Shown here piece by piece: positions 10,510 through 22,909 of a DNA stretch of 40,168 bases. The translations under genes were made by a program, and so were the position numbers. Numbering within the stretch: the stretch's first letter is position 1; each line of letters starts with the position of its first letter. The notes under the pieces were generated by a model. That model was not told the origin of the DNA. It did not search any database and saw only the letters and a list, made by a program, of their open reading frames with translations. Source of the DNA: Ophioceras dolichostomum (Eukaryota; Ascomycota; Sordariomycetes; Magnaporthales; Ophioceraceae); NCBI GenBank assembly GCA_003049485.1, contig PYST01000353.1, positions 1 to 40,168 of the forward strand. The letters run 5' to 3'.

Positions 10510-11227
10510 TTGTTGACGTCTTCACGGGTCCCAAAGTCGGAGAGCTCCTCGCGAAGCCTCGGCGGGACTGAGGACAACGCTCTCGGGGAGCTCGCAAAGA
10601 GGCGGCTTTTCTGGCTCAAGGGAATTCCTGGCGCAGGCAAGACGACATTCTTAGCCAACACGATCCAGCGTCTGCGTAACGATGGCCGTGCGGTCGTGTA
10701 CGTGTTCTGTTCTCATGATATTTCACTAAGTCAACGCGTGAGAATCTTAGATGTGCTACTTAATATTTTAGAAGGCTATACCTACGCCCGACTTCTACTC
10801 GGCGCCCGGGAGACTTATGACATGAAGCACAAGCTCAAGGGTAAATCGTCCGACACCTGCCTCAATGATTACAACGAAAAGGACATCGAGCGATTCGTCG
10901 AGAAGTGTAGCGAGGATTGGACCGCGGGGCTTCAGAAACAAGGCCCTGATGACACAGGCTGTGCAGACATCAAAACACATCTGCGACGTGTCGTATCAAA
11001 AGCTGCGGGTACGTACATTTCGTCAAGATTCAAAATCCTGCATTCATAGCCTCCTGCGTCTCCTCCAGTTCACGGATTCGCCACTCCCTCCTCTTCCTAA
11101 CGAGGCAAGATGCCGCATATCTCGCTCTGATCTAACGCGTTTACCAGGCAACTTCCTCTGGGCTCCACTTGTTTTGGCTACTGCGAGATTGCAGACGGGT
11201 CTGGATGGCGTCCTGCCAGATTTGTAG
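10510..11227 (+). pseudogene. Headless NACHT NTPase fragment
   Basis: A P-loop GIPGAGKTT (bases about 10621-10647) sits in FWLKGIPGAGKTTFLANT, then VVYVFCSHDISLSQRV. Very soon after comes YARLLLGARETYDMKHKL, which resembles the later arginine-containing NACHT motif; no Walker B Asp stretch lies between, so the core has lost an internal piece. An intact intron follows (11009-11147, donor GTACGT, branch CTAAC, acceptor CAG) and joins SKAAG to NFLWAPLVLAT, the typical post-NACHT helix. The frame then stops at 11225-11227 in GLDGVLPDL. No ATG opens the reading frame upstream of the P-loop, so this is not a functional start. NACHT proteins of fungi act as signal-transducing NTPases, often in heterokaryon incompatibility. 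Confidence 0.68.
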
Positions 11228-11564
11228 GACCTTCCCAACAACCTCGACGAAGCATCGCAGGGCAAGAAAGCAAGGCCTGTCGTCAAATAGTTGACGCAGT
11301 TTTTCAAGCTGCGACTCCGAGCGCCATCGGAGGCGGAAGATCCTTCTAATCTGGCCCCATTCAAGGACATGCTTAAAGGTTTTAAGAACAGCCCGCATAC
11401 CAAGGAAGGACCCTTTAGTAAGGGTAGCTCGATATCTTGATAGGCTGCAATATGACCACCACCATGACCCTGAAGGTTTTTATACCCCCACACACCGCAT
11501 TCCCGCCAATTCTTAGAAGCAGAGAGCATAGAGGCTAACGGGAGATAAAGGCTACGACAGAGAG
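11228..11564. other. Degenerate stretch inside the NLR relic
   Basis: The plus strand reads DLPNNLDEA just after the NACHT fragment stop, typical of the NACHT-to-repeat linker, but it breaks down into stop codons by about 11430. No intact gene on either strand. Confidence 0.4.
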
Positions 11565-12696
11565 GATCCCACTCTTCTATCGCAAGCCTCGAGGCAGGTT
11601 CGCAAAGCCCTTGAACATCTGTTCGAGAGGAGTGACCAGCCCGATCGTGAGCGGCTTCAATCTTTATACGGTTTCGGAATCTTCAGGTGCAGCTGGAGAT
11701 CCTGTCATTCTATAGCCAAGGTTTCGATTCAAGGGAGGCTCGAGCCACACACGAAAACACGCACCGGACGAAGCAAGAAATCTTCCAAATCAAGCGGCTG
11801 AATCAAACGATCGCTTCTGATTTTCCGGGGCACGCCGGGATCAATCCCATAGAAGAAGCAGCATTTGAGCAACAATATCCAGTCGGCAACGACTTTGCTC
11901 AGCGCCCCGAAAACCGACAGTGTTAGAACCCGACTTGATGGCTCTACGCTCTTCTCATTCGCCGCCGTGCAAGGATCCATCGACATGTTCAAGGTCCTCA
12001 GGGGCCATTTCTTTCCGTACCCGGGCATGTCGCTCCCGTCGTAGCCGAGACCGGGCGCTACAAATTGCGGCCTTCTTCGGCAACCTGTCAGCCGCCCAAT
12101 GGCTTCTGGGCGAGGGCGTGAACCCCAGATGGCATAGTGTGGTATCTACGGAGGTTAGGCATTGGTTGGACCGGACGGACATACCCACGCACCGGTTAGA
12201 CAAGGCGGCTGGGACGGCTGTGGCGATCGCCGTTCGGCGGCTGGATGGCGCCATGCTTCGACTATTCGAAGACTCCGACGCGAAGTTAAACCCGGCCGAT
12301 TTCGACCTCGACGACTCTATCAGAATTCAGAGCCACCGCGGGCGACCCCGAGATGGCTGCTTCTGGCTTCCCTTCCATCCACAGATTTCTATCTGCGGCC
12401 CACTACAGCGAAGGGGTCTCGTATGCCATCATTCACAAAAATACGACAGCCCTTGAGATTTGTTTGAAGCATGGAGGCAACCCAGACTCCACCCCAACAT
12501 ACAGGAGCAAAGCGTTGTGGATCGCTGTAGAACAGAGATCACTGACGGGGTCGAGTGCCTCCTACGCGTTGGAGCACGTCCGTATCCTATCGGCTATTGC
12601 AAGCCGGAGATGACGATCCAGGGGCTCCCCAACATGGCAGAGGTCGAGGAGCTCTTCGGGATCACGTGGCCGTCTTTGGTGCAGGAGCTTCAGTAG
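11565..12696 (+). pseudogene. Linker and ankyrin-repeat remnants of the NLR relic
   Basis: Linker-like tract DPTLLSQASRQVRKALEHLF (from 11568) is followed by ankyrin-like units in three different frames: DGSTLFSFAAVQGSIDMFKVL (11937-11999), RALQIAAFFGNLSAAQWLL (12054-12110), GTAVAIAVRRLDGAMLRLF (12211-12267), SYAIIHKNTTALEICLKHG (about 12420-12476) and GVECLLRVGA (about 12550-12580). The last frame ends at the TAG at 12694-12696 after WPSLVQELQ. Each unit shows the ankyrin helix-pair pattern, but the frame changes mean at least three indels, so the protein cannot be made. It continues the NACHT fragment in the expected NACHT-ANK order. Confidence 0.6.
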
Positions 12697-14058
12697 GTTT
12701 TCAAAGCATCATGGATAATTCCAAAAAGGCCTTATTATTAACAGAGCATACAATACAAGGTACTAACGTATTATCTTTTACCCTATAACTTCCCAACCTA
12801 CCAGCGTACGAAGCCAATATCGTAGCACCGAATACCGTACCAAAAACACTTTAGTACCATACACTACACTGCACGCCATACTTGATCCCCCTTGCCCTAC
12901 CTACCAAGTTAGGTACCTAAGTGAGAGCATATCCTCAAACGACCTGCTGAACAACAAAACACATCGGCGGGCGCCCGGCCTGCATTGGGAGGAAAGACAG
13001 ACATCGACTGTCAGCAATAGAAGATCCATTCCACTGAGAGGGTTACTTGCTTCGTACGATTCTGGACGGGGCGGAAGGTAGCTCCTCAGTCGAGGGTTTT
13101 ATGTAAGAGACGTCGGAGGACTCAATATTCTAAGTAAAGAAGACTTTGTCCTACAGATACTCGCGAGAGTTCCCTGTTAGGTTGGTACTATGACGCTAGC
13201 TTAATATAATATGTACTATAATTAACAGAAAGCTCTGTCCCGGCTATATTATTATACCTCAGGTCATTTTGCAGAGTGGAGTGCGGAATCAGAGCCAGGT
13301 GTTTAGGTCCGCGAGGAGGCTCAGGTATGTACCTTATGTACTATGAGCTATGAAAGAAAGTGGGCGAGAAGAAGCGGTGAACTGTTCGCTGGTGGGCTGA
13401 GGGTCAAAGCCAACAGCTAGATAGATTCCTACCTAAGGTAGGTAGGTAGGTAGTTGAGTCTATGTGAACAGACAAGCATGCAGCGAATAGCAAAAGGCAG
13501 GCAACTACTACAACGCACATCATTGAGAAGCAGAATTCCCTTCCAGGCCATCAAATCGTCGTTGAATCTAGGTCAGTGTACGCACAACTGTGCAGCCAAC
13601 CCACTCTAGCAATAATACTAGTAAGAGGTGAGGAGGCACCTACTGATGATAGGCACCGGCTGAGAGAACCTCAACCTAACAACCAACCTCGTCCCTCCAT
13701 GACACATTGTTTGTTTCCACTTCCTGCCTCCCACATCATCTCCCCATAAAACCATTTAAATAAACTTCCATTTCCGGCTCTCTCTCTCTTTCTTTTTTGT
13801 ATCATCGCGTAGGCTGATATTACTTCCTGACCTTTTCTGATATGTCTTTTGTGGTAGGGAGGGGGTTCTTTTTTTTCTTGTTCTGCAATGTGTTTTGCTC
13901 TAAGAAAGGTATCATCCATCATCACCGCCCAGAATCCCAACTAGCGAAACAACCCCTGAAAGAAAAAAAATAAGTGGGGACGGCGGGCGGGCCCCCGAAA
14001 GAAGAGGACAGTTCAAGGGAAAAAAAAAGGGCACGAAACCAAGAGAAAAATATGAGGC
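12697..14058. other. AT-richer intergenic region, relic to URC4
   Basis: No gene seen in this 1.36 kb. It is visibly richer in TA steps than neighbouring genes (for example 13200-13260). It holds a near-perfect palindrome CCTACCTAAGGTAGG at 13428-13442 running into GGTA repeats to 13453. Bases 13930-14058 are presumably the URC4 3' UTR. It could be a decayed transposon or further relic of the NLR locus, but nothing recognisable remains. Confidence 0.45.
13428..13453. repeat. Palindrome plus GGTA microsatellite
   Basis: CCTACCT-A-AGGTAGG forms a 15-base inverted repeat around one central base, and its right arm extends into further GGTA copies. Related CCTAGGTAGG-type words occur elsewhere in this window between genes. 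Confidence 0.7.
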
Positions 14059-16150
14059 TTAGAACACGGTACCGTCGCTATCGATCAGGATGGGCGGCTC
14101 CTTGGTATTAGGCCGGCTCACCTCGGCAATTTCCCGTCCGCCCTAGATAGAAACACACACACATCCGAAAGTTAGCGGCAATAATAATAATTGTCTGGAG
14201 AAAAATTGACGACGACGTATATATCTCACCTTCCAGCTACCAGCCTCAAGCAGCTGCGCGAGCGTCAGCTCCCCGCCGGCGAGCTCCCTGCTGAGCGCCT
14301 TGTTGACCTCGACGCACAGCCTGTCCAGGAAGCCGACGGTGATGCCCCGCCACTCGACGATGACGTCGTCCCCCGGCTCGAACATGGGCGCGACCTCGAC
14401 CTCGCGCGCGCCCGTGCGGCGGCAGTAGTCGTGGTAGTTGTGCAGGCCGCGCTCCTGGTCCTCCTTCTTCAGCGTCAGGACGCCGAGGTCGACGAAGAGG
14501 CCGCCGTTGCGGTACTCGGGCAGGCCCGTGAGGAGCTCGGTGCCCGCGAAGTGGATGCGCAGCAGGTTCTGCATCGGCTGCATCAGCGAGTAGGTGAGCC
14601 ACTGCGTCAGCTTGTGGAAGGGCAGGATGCTCTCCCAAGGCTCCACGGTGGCGGCCGAGGCGGCGGCGGCGGCGGCTCCTCGGTTGCCCCCCTTGCCGGA
14701 GCCGCCCGATCCCCTGCCTCCGGGGAAAGGGCTGAACGTGGGCAGGGTGGGCGAGCCCGGGCCCGGGCCGGGGGCGGCGGCGGCGGCGGCGGCGACCTCT
14801 TGGGTGGTCGGGGGCTGGGGCATGCTAGAGCACGGCCAGGCGTCGCCGATGCCGACGCCGTTGATGGCAGTCCGGCTGGTGGGCCAGATGGAGGCCAGGC
14901 CGTTGATCAGGACGTTCCAGAGCACGGGCAGCGGCACGATCGGCATGCTGGAGGCCTGCGTGCTCGGGTGCGCCAGGATGTGGTCGACCATGTTTCCGGG
15001 CCGGCCGTCTGGGCCGAAGAACTCGCGCGACTCCGCCAGGGCGCTGCCCAGCCTGACAAGGAGCTGCGTCCGGCCCTCCAGTCCGGCGATCTCGTTGGTG
15101 GGCGACACCTGCAGGCCCTTCGCCATCTTCTCGACTGTCAGGGCGGCGAGGCCGTCCTTGTCGACCTGGAACTTGTTGTCGCTCGCTCCCGAGAACAAGC
15201 CCTAAAAATACCAAATATCGGAGGCGTTAGCAACCAGCGACACCCATACATCCCTGCGAGCTCGGACAGTTTCCCCTCGTGAATTCAGACGCACCGATTT
15301 GAACATTTCTAAGCTCGCGATGGCCAGGCCCTCGGATCGCCGGTAGACCCGACCGTTCTCGGCGCTCTTGTAGCTCCAGGTCAGGCCGGCTCCAGCATCC
15401 AGCAGTACGCTGACGAGGAAAAGGTCGACCATGCGTCGGCACTTCTCCATGTTGTCGACGGTGTCCGGGAAGGTTGATAGAAGGTGGGTGATTCGGTCTC
15501 GCCCGCCCACACAGAAGTGCTGGTGGCGCCCGTGGCCGGGAATGCTTGTGAATGGCGCATCGTAGTCTCGCTGTGTATCGTTGGGGTCGCGCACGGCGGG
15601 GTTGCCTGTCAGCGGTGTGATCCATTTAGGGGGCCTGAGGGTCATCCCTCCGTTTGTTCTGTCCGACGAGTGATTTTTTTTTCTTTTTCTGGCCAAGCTG
15701 CCACTTCCTCCTCCCTCGTTCGTTCGCTCGTACCTTGATAATCTGGGAGACGAAGGACACAACGTCCGGGAACCGTTGCATATCCACATCGAAATGGTGT
15801 AGGTCGTTGCGGAGGGCCTTCTCGGTCACGAGTTTGCACCTCTCCCTCACGGAGCTCAGACTGCGCAGGTAACCAACCGGGTCCAGCGAGGGGTCCGGAG
15901 GCCTAGGGAGGTCGATCTTAGGGATGTGGACGGGTGTGAGTGGTGTGAGCGGTGTTCCGGCGCCCGAGGTCGTCATTGTGCCTGCGGATGTGCGATTTAT
16001 CGTGCGGTTGTATCCGGTCGTGGATGGGGACTTGACGCTCGATCCCGAGTCGATGCTCGCGTTGGACTGCGAGCTGGGAAAATGGTGAGACCTGTCATTG
16101 CTGTGGTGGGACACCTTGGCCACCTTGTCTTTGCGTGAGAACAAACCCAT
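14059..16150 (-). CDS. URC4: Urc4-type uracil catabolism protein (DUF1688)
   Basis: DUF1688 protein; the yeast relatives URC4/urg3 are required for the URC pathway of uracil degradation, though the exact reaction is not settled. Four exons, 15734-16150, 15295-15570, 14230-15201 and 14059-14142, give 582 aa; all three introns (163, 93, 87 bases) are phase 0. The first joins SQIIK to RDYDAPFTSIPGHGRHQHF, a conserved block. The third joins GSWK to a 27-residue last exon ending ILIDSDGTVF, the family C-terminus. Other family blocks are DNKFQVDKDGL, GLEGRTQLL and EYRNGGLFVDLGVL. The N-terminus MGLFSRKDK is Ser/Thr-rich for about 90 residues and could be a myristoylation site. A Pro/Gly/Ala-rich insert (roughly residues 355-410) interrupts the domain between GIGDAWP and EPWESILPFH. 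Confidence 0.9.
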
Positions 16151-19100
16151 GGCGGCGACGAGCGGATAAGGTCGGCCGGGGATGGGATTGTGCCCGACTG
16201 CGGAGCAAAGCTCTAATCCTTCGTTATGCAAGAGCTGCGTGTGCTGTGTGTGATGCGTGGACAGGAGTTGGTCAGCTGTGCTGTTTGTTTGACGGCCCTG
16301 CGTCGTTTCCCTATGGTAGCGAATTGGAAGCGACCCGGCATTGGTTGCGTCGAAAGCTAGCGGGGCCAAAAGGTCTCACAGTTGTTGGGTTGTGTGGGGA
16401 TCGAGAATAACTCGAAAAGGGAATTCCAATTCCAATTCCAGTGGCAGGTCAGCGTAGGCTTCGGGTTATCACTGTTGTCCTGGTTTCCCCCTTTTCGTCC
16501 TTGTTATCCCCTTCTCTTTTATAAACGACGGGGTGCTCCTTTGTTGAACGTATATTATAAGTCGACGACTAAGACCCTCGATCGAGTACCTATCGAGGAA
16601 GCCGGGTACGTCGAGTAGATGACGCGGGGGGCGTTTGGGTCCCTCAATCCGATCCGTCGGCAGTATCAGACGAGGGGTCGCGGGATGCGGATGCACCGAC
16701 CACGCCTTGACTCAAGCTTCTTGTCTTATCGCTTTGCCTGGGGTGGGCGGTCTCGACCGTCTCGACTCAATTGATCGATGGCTCGTCCTGGGTTTGGCCC
16801 TGGAGGCTGGAGTGCTCTGATTGGGGATCCGGGGAAGTCAGCAACAAAGCCAAGCAAAATCCCTCAAGACGGTAGTGGCCGGAGGTGGTGGTTGGCACCG
16901 AAGGGTCCAGGAGAGTGCAGAGGTAGTGAGGATTGAACGAGGACGAGGATCACGACTGCGATATGGCGACGACCCAGGATGCTTTCATGAGGAAGAGGAC
17001 GTCATCGTACCGCGAAAGACTAAGCGGGATGAGCGGGATGATGCTCACAGAACCGACTAATGCACGTGTCTGGAGGTGCTCGAAATCGGTAGTAGTACAG
17101 ACGCCACCAAGAGAAACCGGCGGTGGAGTGGTGAGGCAGGAGGCCCTTCTCTCGTAGAGGTACAACGCGCGTGAGAGAAAGAACACGTTTGGGGACTCGA
17201 GGCCGGCCGAAAAGACTGGCGCCGCGTGCGTGGGAGCAGCACTGAAGATAAACGACAGCTACGGACAGCTATTTTTCTCCTGCCAAGTCAGCTCTTCAGC
17301 TCCAGAGCTCATTCATTGACAGATAATAAACAGCTGACGGCTGTTGATGGACCCCCACAACCGGGAGGCAGCGGGAGAGAGCGGGAAGCGGGAAGCGGGA
17401 AGGGGGTGGCGTGAAGCAGGACAGGAAAAAGCAAAAACTCATTATCACCTTGTCCACTCCCACGGGATGGGCCGTACCTGGCTGCTTACCACGAGGTGGG
17501 TGGTTCGAAGCGAAGTCTGTTCGCCGCAGAACCGGACCTGGTTTTGCAAGAGGACTAAAAAAAAACGAAAAAAACGCAAGCAAAATCTTAAAGCTCGCCG
17601 CAGCCTCGGTTCCTCGAAAAGAGAAAGAGGGAGGAAGAAAATGGCAAAAGAGAGGAGTAGACCCAAAAGAGAGGATCGGCAAAGAATTCCCGAGCACGCA
17701 AAGTTAATATATGTCTGCGCAGTGCGCACGAGGGGCTCCAAACTATCCAGCCGAGCGAACCCCTCATCATTGAAGAGCTTTCTGGGCGAGGCCGCGCCAG
17801 TGATGGGCGGACGGGCCTATCTGCCCTTTGGCTAAAATTGCTAGTCACTTTCCATCCAATGTTCCTCATCGCTCCCTCGCTCCGGGCCAGTACTGTTGTA
17901 ACCTGGTAAGGTAGTCCACTGCTCCGGTCTTGGCTCCAGTCGTGGTGGGCTTGCCTATTGAAGTATCGATTCTTTCTGTTACCAACATCTGCGGTTGTCT
18001 GTGGGCGAGAACAACCGCCTTGTTCCTGGGAAAATGAAACCCTCCTCCCCCCCTTTTTTTCTCCCTTGCTGCTTAGCCTCAAATGTGGCCTGCGTGGATT
18101 CGTCGACACTTGAACCCAACCATCAACGATATATCATGCTTCCCCTCCAAAGAACTGGTAAAAAGGCTGCTACTGCGCAGATCGTTGCGGCTCGATAAAA
18201 AGACGTGCTTGGCAGGGGATCCCATCCGACAGTGCGGGAATATGCAAGGTACCGCTGCCACCTCGCCGACCAAAAGCCTCTGAGAGGCGACGAGTTGAGC
18301 TTCGACTACTTCTTCCTGTCGACCGACCCACGACGGTTGCTGCTGTAACAGTTGATAAGTGGTCGGTGCTGCATATCGTCGTGAATGATGGTGTACTGGG
18401 AAAGCCTCTGACTGGCTCTCTCTCTCTTTGCTCGATTTTGTTTCCTGCATTCCTCTCATGCAGCCCTCGACACTCTCCGTGCGACGTGGGGAAGGGAAAT
18501 TGGGGTCTTTCCCCCCTCCCCCTCAACAAGGTACATCCTCGATATCTTTCAGGAGGCTGTCTAGCTGCTGGCTAGGTCGAGGTAGTGTGCACACTTCTTC
18601 GCGCAATGTGTCTGTTCAGCGGTCGAACTTCCTAAAACGACTCTCGAAACGAATACCAGCTTCTGTTCCCAGGGTCCCAGCCATGTAAGCCCTGCTGAGT
18701 TCTGACCGTGGCGGCACAACACAACGCATGAGCCCATCACAGGCGGACGCCTGTCTGGCTTGAAGGAAGTGCTCCGAGCTCGGGCTTCAAAGTCATTTCT
18801 ACATATATGTAAGGTACGAAGTGCGAGGGGGATTCGATAGGAAATCACGGACGTCGGACGGAGCTCGAGAACTAGATGCGTTGTGCGCCTGCCGTTGTGT
18901 GCTGCCGTTGTGTGGTCTCTTGAAGCCGGCATGTTGACGTGATGTGATCTCGAATCCATGATACCGATCCCTCCCTGCATCCTGCTTGTCTCCTGGTCCT
19001 CCCACTCTTGGAAAAAACGGCCTGCTCCACTTAAAGTCTTGTCGCTCGGTGTAGAAAAACAGCCAAGTAATGGTTTCTTTCAGATGAGAAAACACCGCAT

Positions 19101-21353
19101 CACATGTTCCATAAAACCGCTCCCATTTGAAGGAAGATGGTCTGCGATACCGAGCATTCGTTGGAGGCACGTTGTTCATAGTGCACCGTCAAACTGGGAG
19201 CCACGTGGGATGATAACTTGTCCTTTCTTTCGATGTCCTGAATCCTGATATTGTCGACGGATGCCGTGAGGCATGATGCGATGTGCCGCACCCCGTCCGT
19301 GCACTACAAGAACAAGACGATAGCAACGACAACCAAGACGGTCTTCGGGAGAACTCCTTTCTTTCTGCCCACTTTCCACTGGGCCGAGCGACCGAGGACT
19401 CCGAGCAACAACATGAAAAGTCACTCTACACCCTAGTCGGACGGTATGTAGCTACATACAGTCCAGAGTAGGTTCAGGAACACAATCCCCGCCAATATCT
19501 CCTTCTATCGCTCCTCATCAGCAACGACAGCAGCATCGATGGCGGGACACATGGAGCGGTTCACCGTAGAGTCTCGGCCGACACAATTGCCGGTTCTGCC
19601 GCCGCTTCGGCAGTGCAGCGCCCCTTTCGAATCGCTGATCGCTCCCCTCAAAAAGGAGGACAAAAGCAGAAGAAATAGAAGTAACGTTATTGTGATGCTC
19701 GAGTCGCGTTCCCTCGAGAGGTCCCATTGCTCCTCATCAAGGTTCACCGTCCCCGTTGTAAGTGCTCCGTCTCTGGTGGCACCGCTGTCGACTCTGCACG
19801 TCAGTGGAGAGGAAACTTTAACGTCCCACGGCCACGGGCACGGCAAGCTCACTTCGCAAGGCACAACAAATGCTCGATTCCGCTCGACGCCGCCTCTGCC
19901 TCTCCTTTGCAGACATGTGGCTCGTGGTCGACCTGCTTCTTGGTCGACTCGTTGAAAGCTGCTGTCTCTGGCTATCATTGTCCATCCGGTGTCCACGCCG
20001 TACCGATGCGTCACATTATCACTTTCCTGTTCGAGACATTTTACCCAAAGGCCCGAGCTCGCTCTCCACGCTCTCGGGCGCTCGGAGTTGCAGGACTACC
20101 AGCTGTCCCCCCGCCAGCCTTCTTCACGATGCCTGTCCACGTCGCGTCGATTTACTGTACATATAATGATATGCACGACGCGGGGGCCACGATACACGAT
20201 GCCTCGCAGCCGCACATCCCTTCGGCATGCTCAAGATGTGCCGCACATCAACATAGGTGCGACCGTGGTACGGCGCAAGCCACCTCATGTATTGTGCGAC
20301 CTTCGGCAGCCGTGATACCTCGCGTATTGATCTACGGGAAATCGAAAACCTAGCTCCAGCTCTACTGTGTGAACCTTCGTGGAATTTTAAAATTGGTGAT
20401 CGCAACCACATCAATCCTGCGCTGCTGCGAGCCCATGCGTCTCACCACCCCCCTTCAGGCAGTTCTAGGCAGTTGTTCAGGGTTGAAATATTGAAAAGCT
20501 GCATATATGAGGTTCGACGTCGCGCCATTGGTTCAGACTGAGTGTTGGTCAAGGTATGTACGTATTCCGTATAGTACGGGGTACGGAGTATGAACTCGGT
20601 TCCCTTTGGCGCCGTCATATCTCAGGTTCCGGCGCGGTGGAAATGAGCTCTCTCATCGACGAGTCCTGGAACGGACCGATGAAGGTTAACGAGATGGGAG
20701 GAGGAGGGGTGGTTTCGAGGAAACAAAGGAGTTTTAAAATAAACCTGAACAGGAGAGAACTGATGAGTGATGGCAGGGACTGGCCTTTCTCTTCCTTGAG
20801 CTTTCCGTGTTGATGCGTTCCTCACCGGCGGTTTTGAAGTTTCGACTCGCCATCAACCCCCCATTATCACCCTCCCCCTCACAAGGCAGGCTTCTTCAAC
20901 GCTTCAACCACACAGCACGCGAGAACCCGTGCGACGGCGGGCAGGCCCCTCAGAAGAGCGCAATGTCCGGCAGGTGGTCAAAACTTGATAAACTTCGCAT
21001 GAATCGGAAAGCTTGTCGATCGACGGACTCGTCACGGGCACTAAACCCTCCCAAAACCCTTCGCATCGTGGAGGAAAGGAACGGCCGCGACTGCTAACCA
21101 TCAGGACAGAAACGCGACCGTGGATCGTGACAGTCCTCCGGATGGGCCTGGACGGAGAAACCTTTTCACAAAATCAGGCGATTTCTGATGTGGATTTAGT
21201 GTGCGATGGGCCCGGGGATGCAATACCCCAGGCTTCCGGACAACACATAAAGCCCAACAAAGGCTGGCAGGCTGACTGATGACGGGGGATCCAGGACAGA
21301 CCACTTGAGGCCAGGCCGGACAGGGAAAGGCAATGGCAGGCCAAGGATCCAAT

Positions 21354-21417
21354 GCAAACGCCACCAAACGCAACCAAACGCGACCAAACGTAACCAAACG
21401 CAACCAAACGCAACCAA
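21354..21417. repeat. 10-bp minisatellite, about six copies
   Basis: The unit CCAAACGCAA (as CAACCAAACG in the given phase) recurs every ten bases with single changes such as CGACCAAACG and TAACCAAACG. The period equals about one helical turn. On the minus strand it reads as a repeated LRLVAFG-type peptide, which is a by-product of the repeat. Confidence 0.9.
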
Positions 21418-22585
21418 GTCTGCGTTCTGCTTGGGTTGATGGTCCGTGAGAAAATCTGCTCCCCTGGTTTTGCGGGACCATCGATCAGCCCTTGTCCCAG
21501 CAATTCTTGCCCTCCATTCTCCCCTCGCGACTGCGACCCAGCCGATCCAAACGGTTGGCCAGTGCGTGCCTGCCAGACATCGAGTCGAGGCGACCAGTCG
21601 AGGACCAACGAGCCAACGACCCCTCTTGCTCTCGATCGACGAACATCAAAAAAAGCAATATTTCCCCCGTCCCCGAGTTCCTGTTACATGGCCCTTGCAC
21701 CATTGGGCATCGGCCCACACGATGAGAGGCTGCTGAAGAGAAGGTATTCCCGCTTTGGGTCGAGAATCTCACCCCGCGTCGACCATGCCCCTGTCACCAA
21801 ATCTCCCCCCATGTTTTTTCATGACACTCATCAACCCTGCAGTCGACAGGGGGGGCTTCACACGACCAAGGGGTTTTGCCTCGACGAAAATAGGAGAGCT
21901 GAAAACTCTTCGGGACATGAACCACGAGAGGAGAGAGTCCATGCAGAACTGCATCGCAAAAACGAAGGAAAAAAGGTGGTGTGGTCGGCGGTTTTACGCA
22001 AACCGAATGCTCGCTCCGGCGTGATGGCCAGAGAATGTGATGGGTGGCATCTCTTTCGTCACCTCCCTCCATACAACACATGGGCCTCGGGCTGGGATTG
22101 ACCGGCCGAGACGCTGCTGGACGGGAGAGAGGAGATCTTCTGCAACATCGGTGAGCCTGTCAGCAGCCACGGGACTGCAAGCGAGAAACATCACCGTCGA
22201 GCCTCTCGACCACTGGCGTGTCGAAGATGGTAAATTCACACACACAATCCTGACACTCTTCTCTTTTCTTCGCCCACACCTGCTTGCGTGCCGTCAAGCA
22301 GGGTCGTAACTATTTTGCTCCCCTCGTTTCAATTCTCCTTCTCCAGGAGGAAAAAAAAAGATGATGCAGCAAGCAATGTCAAAAGAGACGACGGAAAGGG
22401 CTCACTCATCATTGCACTCTCCGACGCAATCCAGGACTCGCATTGACAACAAGCCGTCTGCCCATCTCCTCGGCGGCTCGGCCAGATTCTGACCGTGTGG
22501 AGACGGTGCCGGGGTGTGGGCAGGCGGGAACCTCTTGGCCTTCACCCCAGGTTTTTCACTGCACGCACGTTCTCCTCATCACTTT

Positions 22586-22606
22586 CCAGCCAGCCAGCCA
22601 GCCAGC
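22586..22606. repeat. CCAG microsatellite
   Basis: Five tandem CCAG units upstream of the receptor gene promoter. Confidence 0.85.
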
Positions 22607-22909
22607 TCCCGTATTCTCACTCACTTTGCGTTTCCCTTTTTATATTGCATATTTGCTCTCTCGTTTCCTGGTAGGGAGGTCCAGCCGCACCTCCAAATTT
22701 TTCATGGCCATTTTGGGACATGGCTGCTGCTCGGCCACGGCCGGATGAACTTCCCCGTTGCCTATTTCTGCTAGTTGGGTAGGCAAGCCCGTGGTGTGCG
22801 TAAGTGTGGCCGCCCCGGACGGGACGGACGGACGGGTAAAAAAGAACAAGCAGGCAGGGTGAAAATCCCCTTATTACTGTGCATTGCGGGAAGGGCACGT
22901 CCAGGCTCC

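Noticed and set aside
12697..14058. Possible RIP-mutated transposon
   Set aside because: The stretch is AT-richer, but I see no terminal repeats, no transposase or reverse transcriptase remains, and cannot compute a RIP index by eye.
14191..15282. 363-codon plus-strand frame opposite URC4
   Set aside because: It is the shadow of the conserved URC4 exon 3 on the other strand.
17344..17835. 163-codon plus-strand frame rich in Lys/Arg
   Set aside because: The basic stretch comes from A-runs in the DNA; nothing else looks protein-like.
21436..22101. Longest plus-strand reading frame in the gene desert (221 codons)
   Set aside because: Composition is Ser/Pro/Arg/His-rich with no family blocks, no helix pattern and no supporting splice context. 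It looks like chance in moderately GC-rich DNA.
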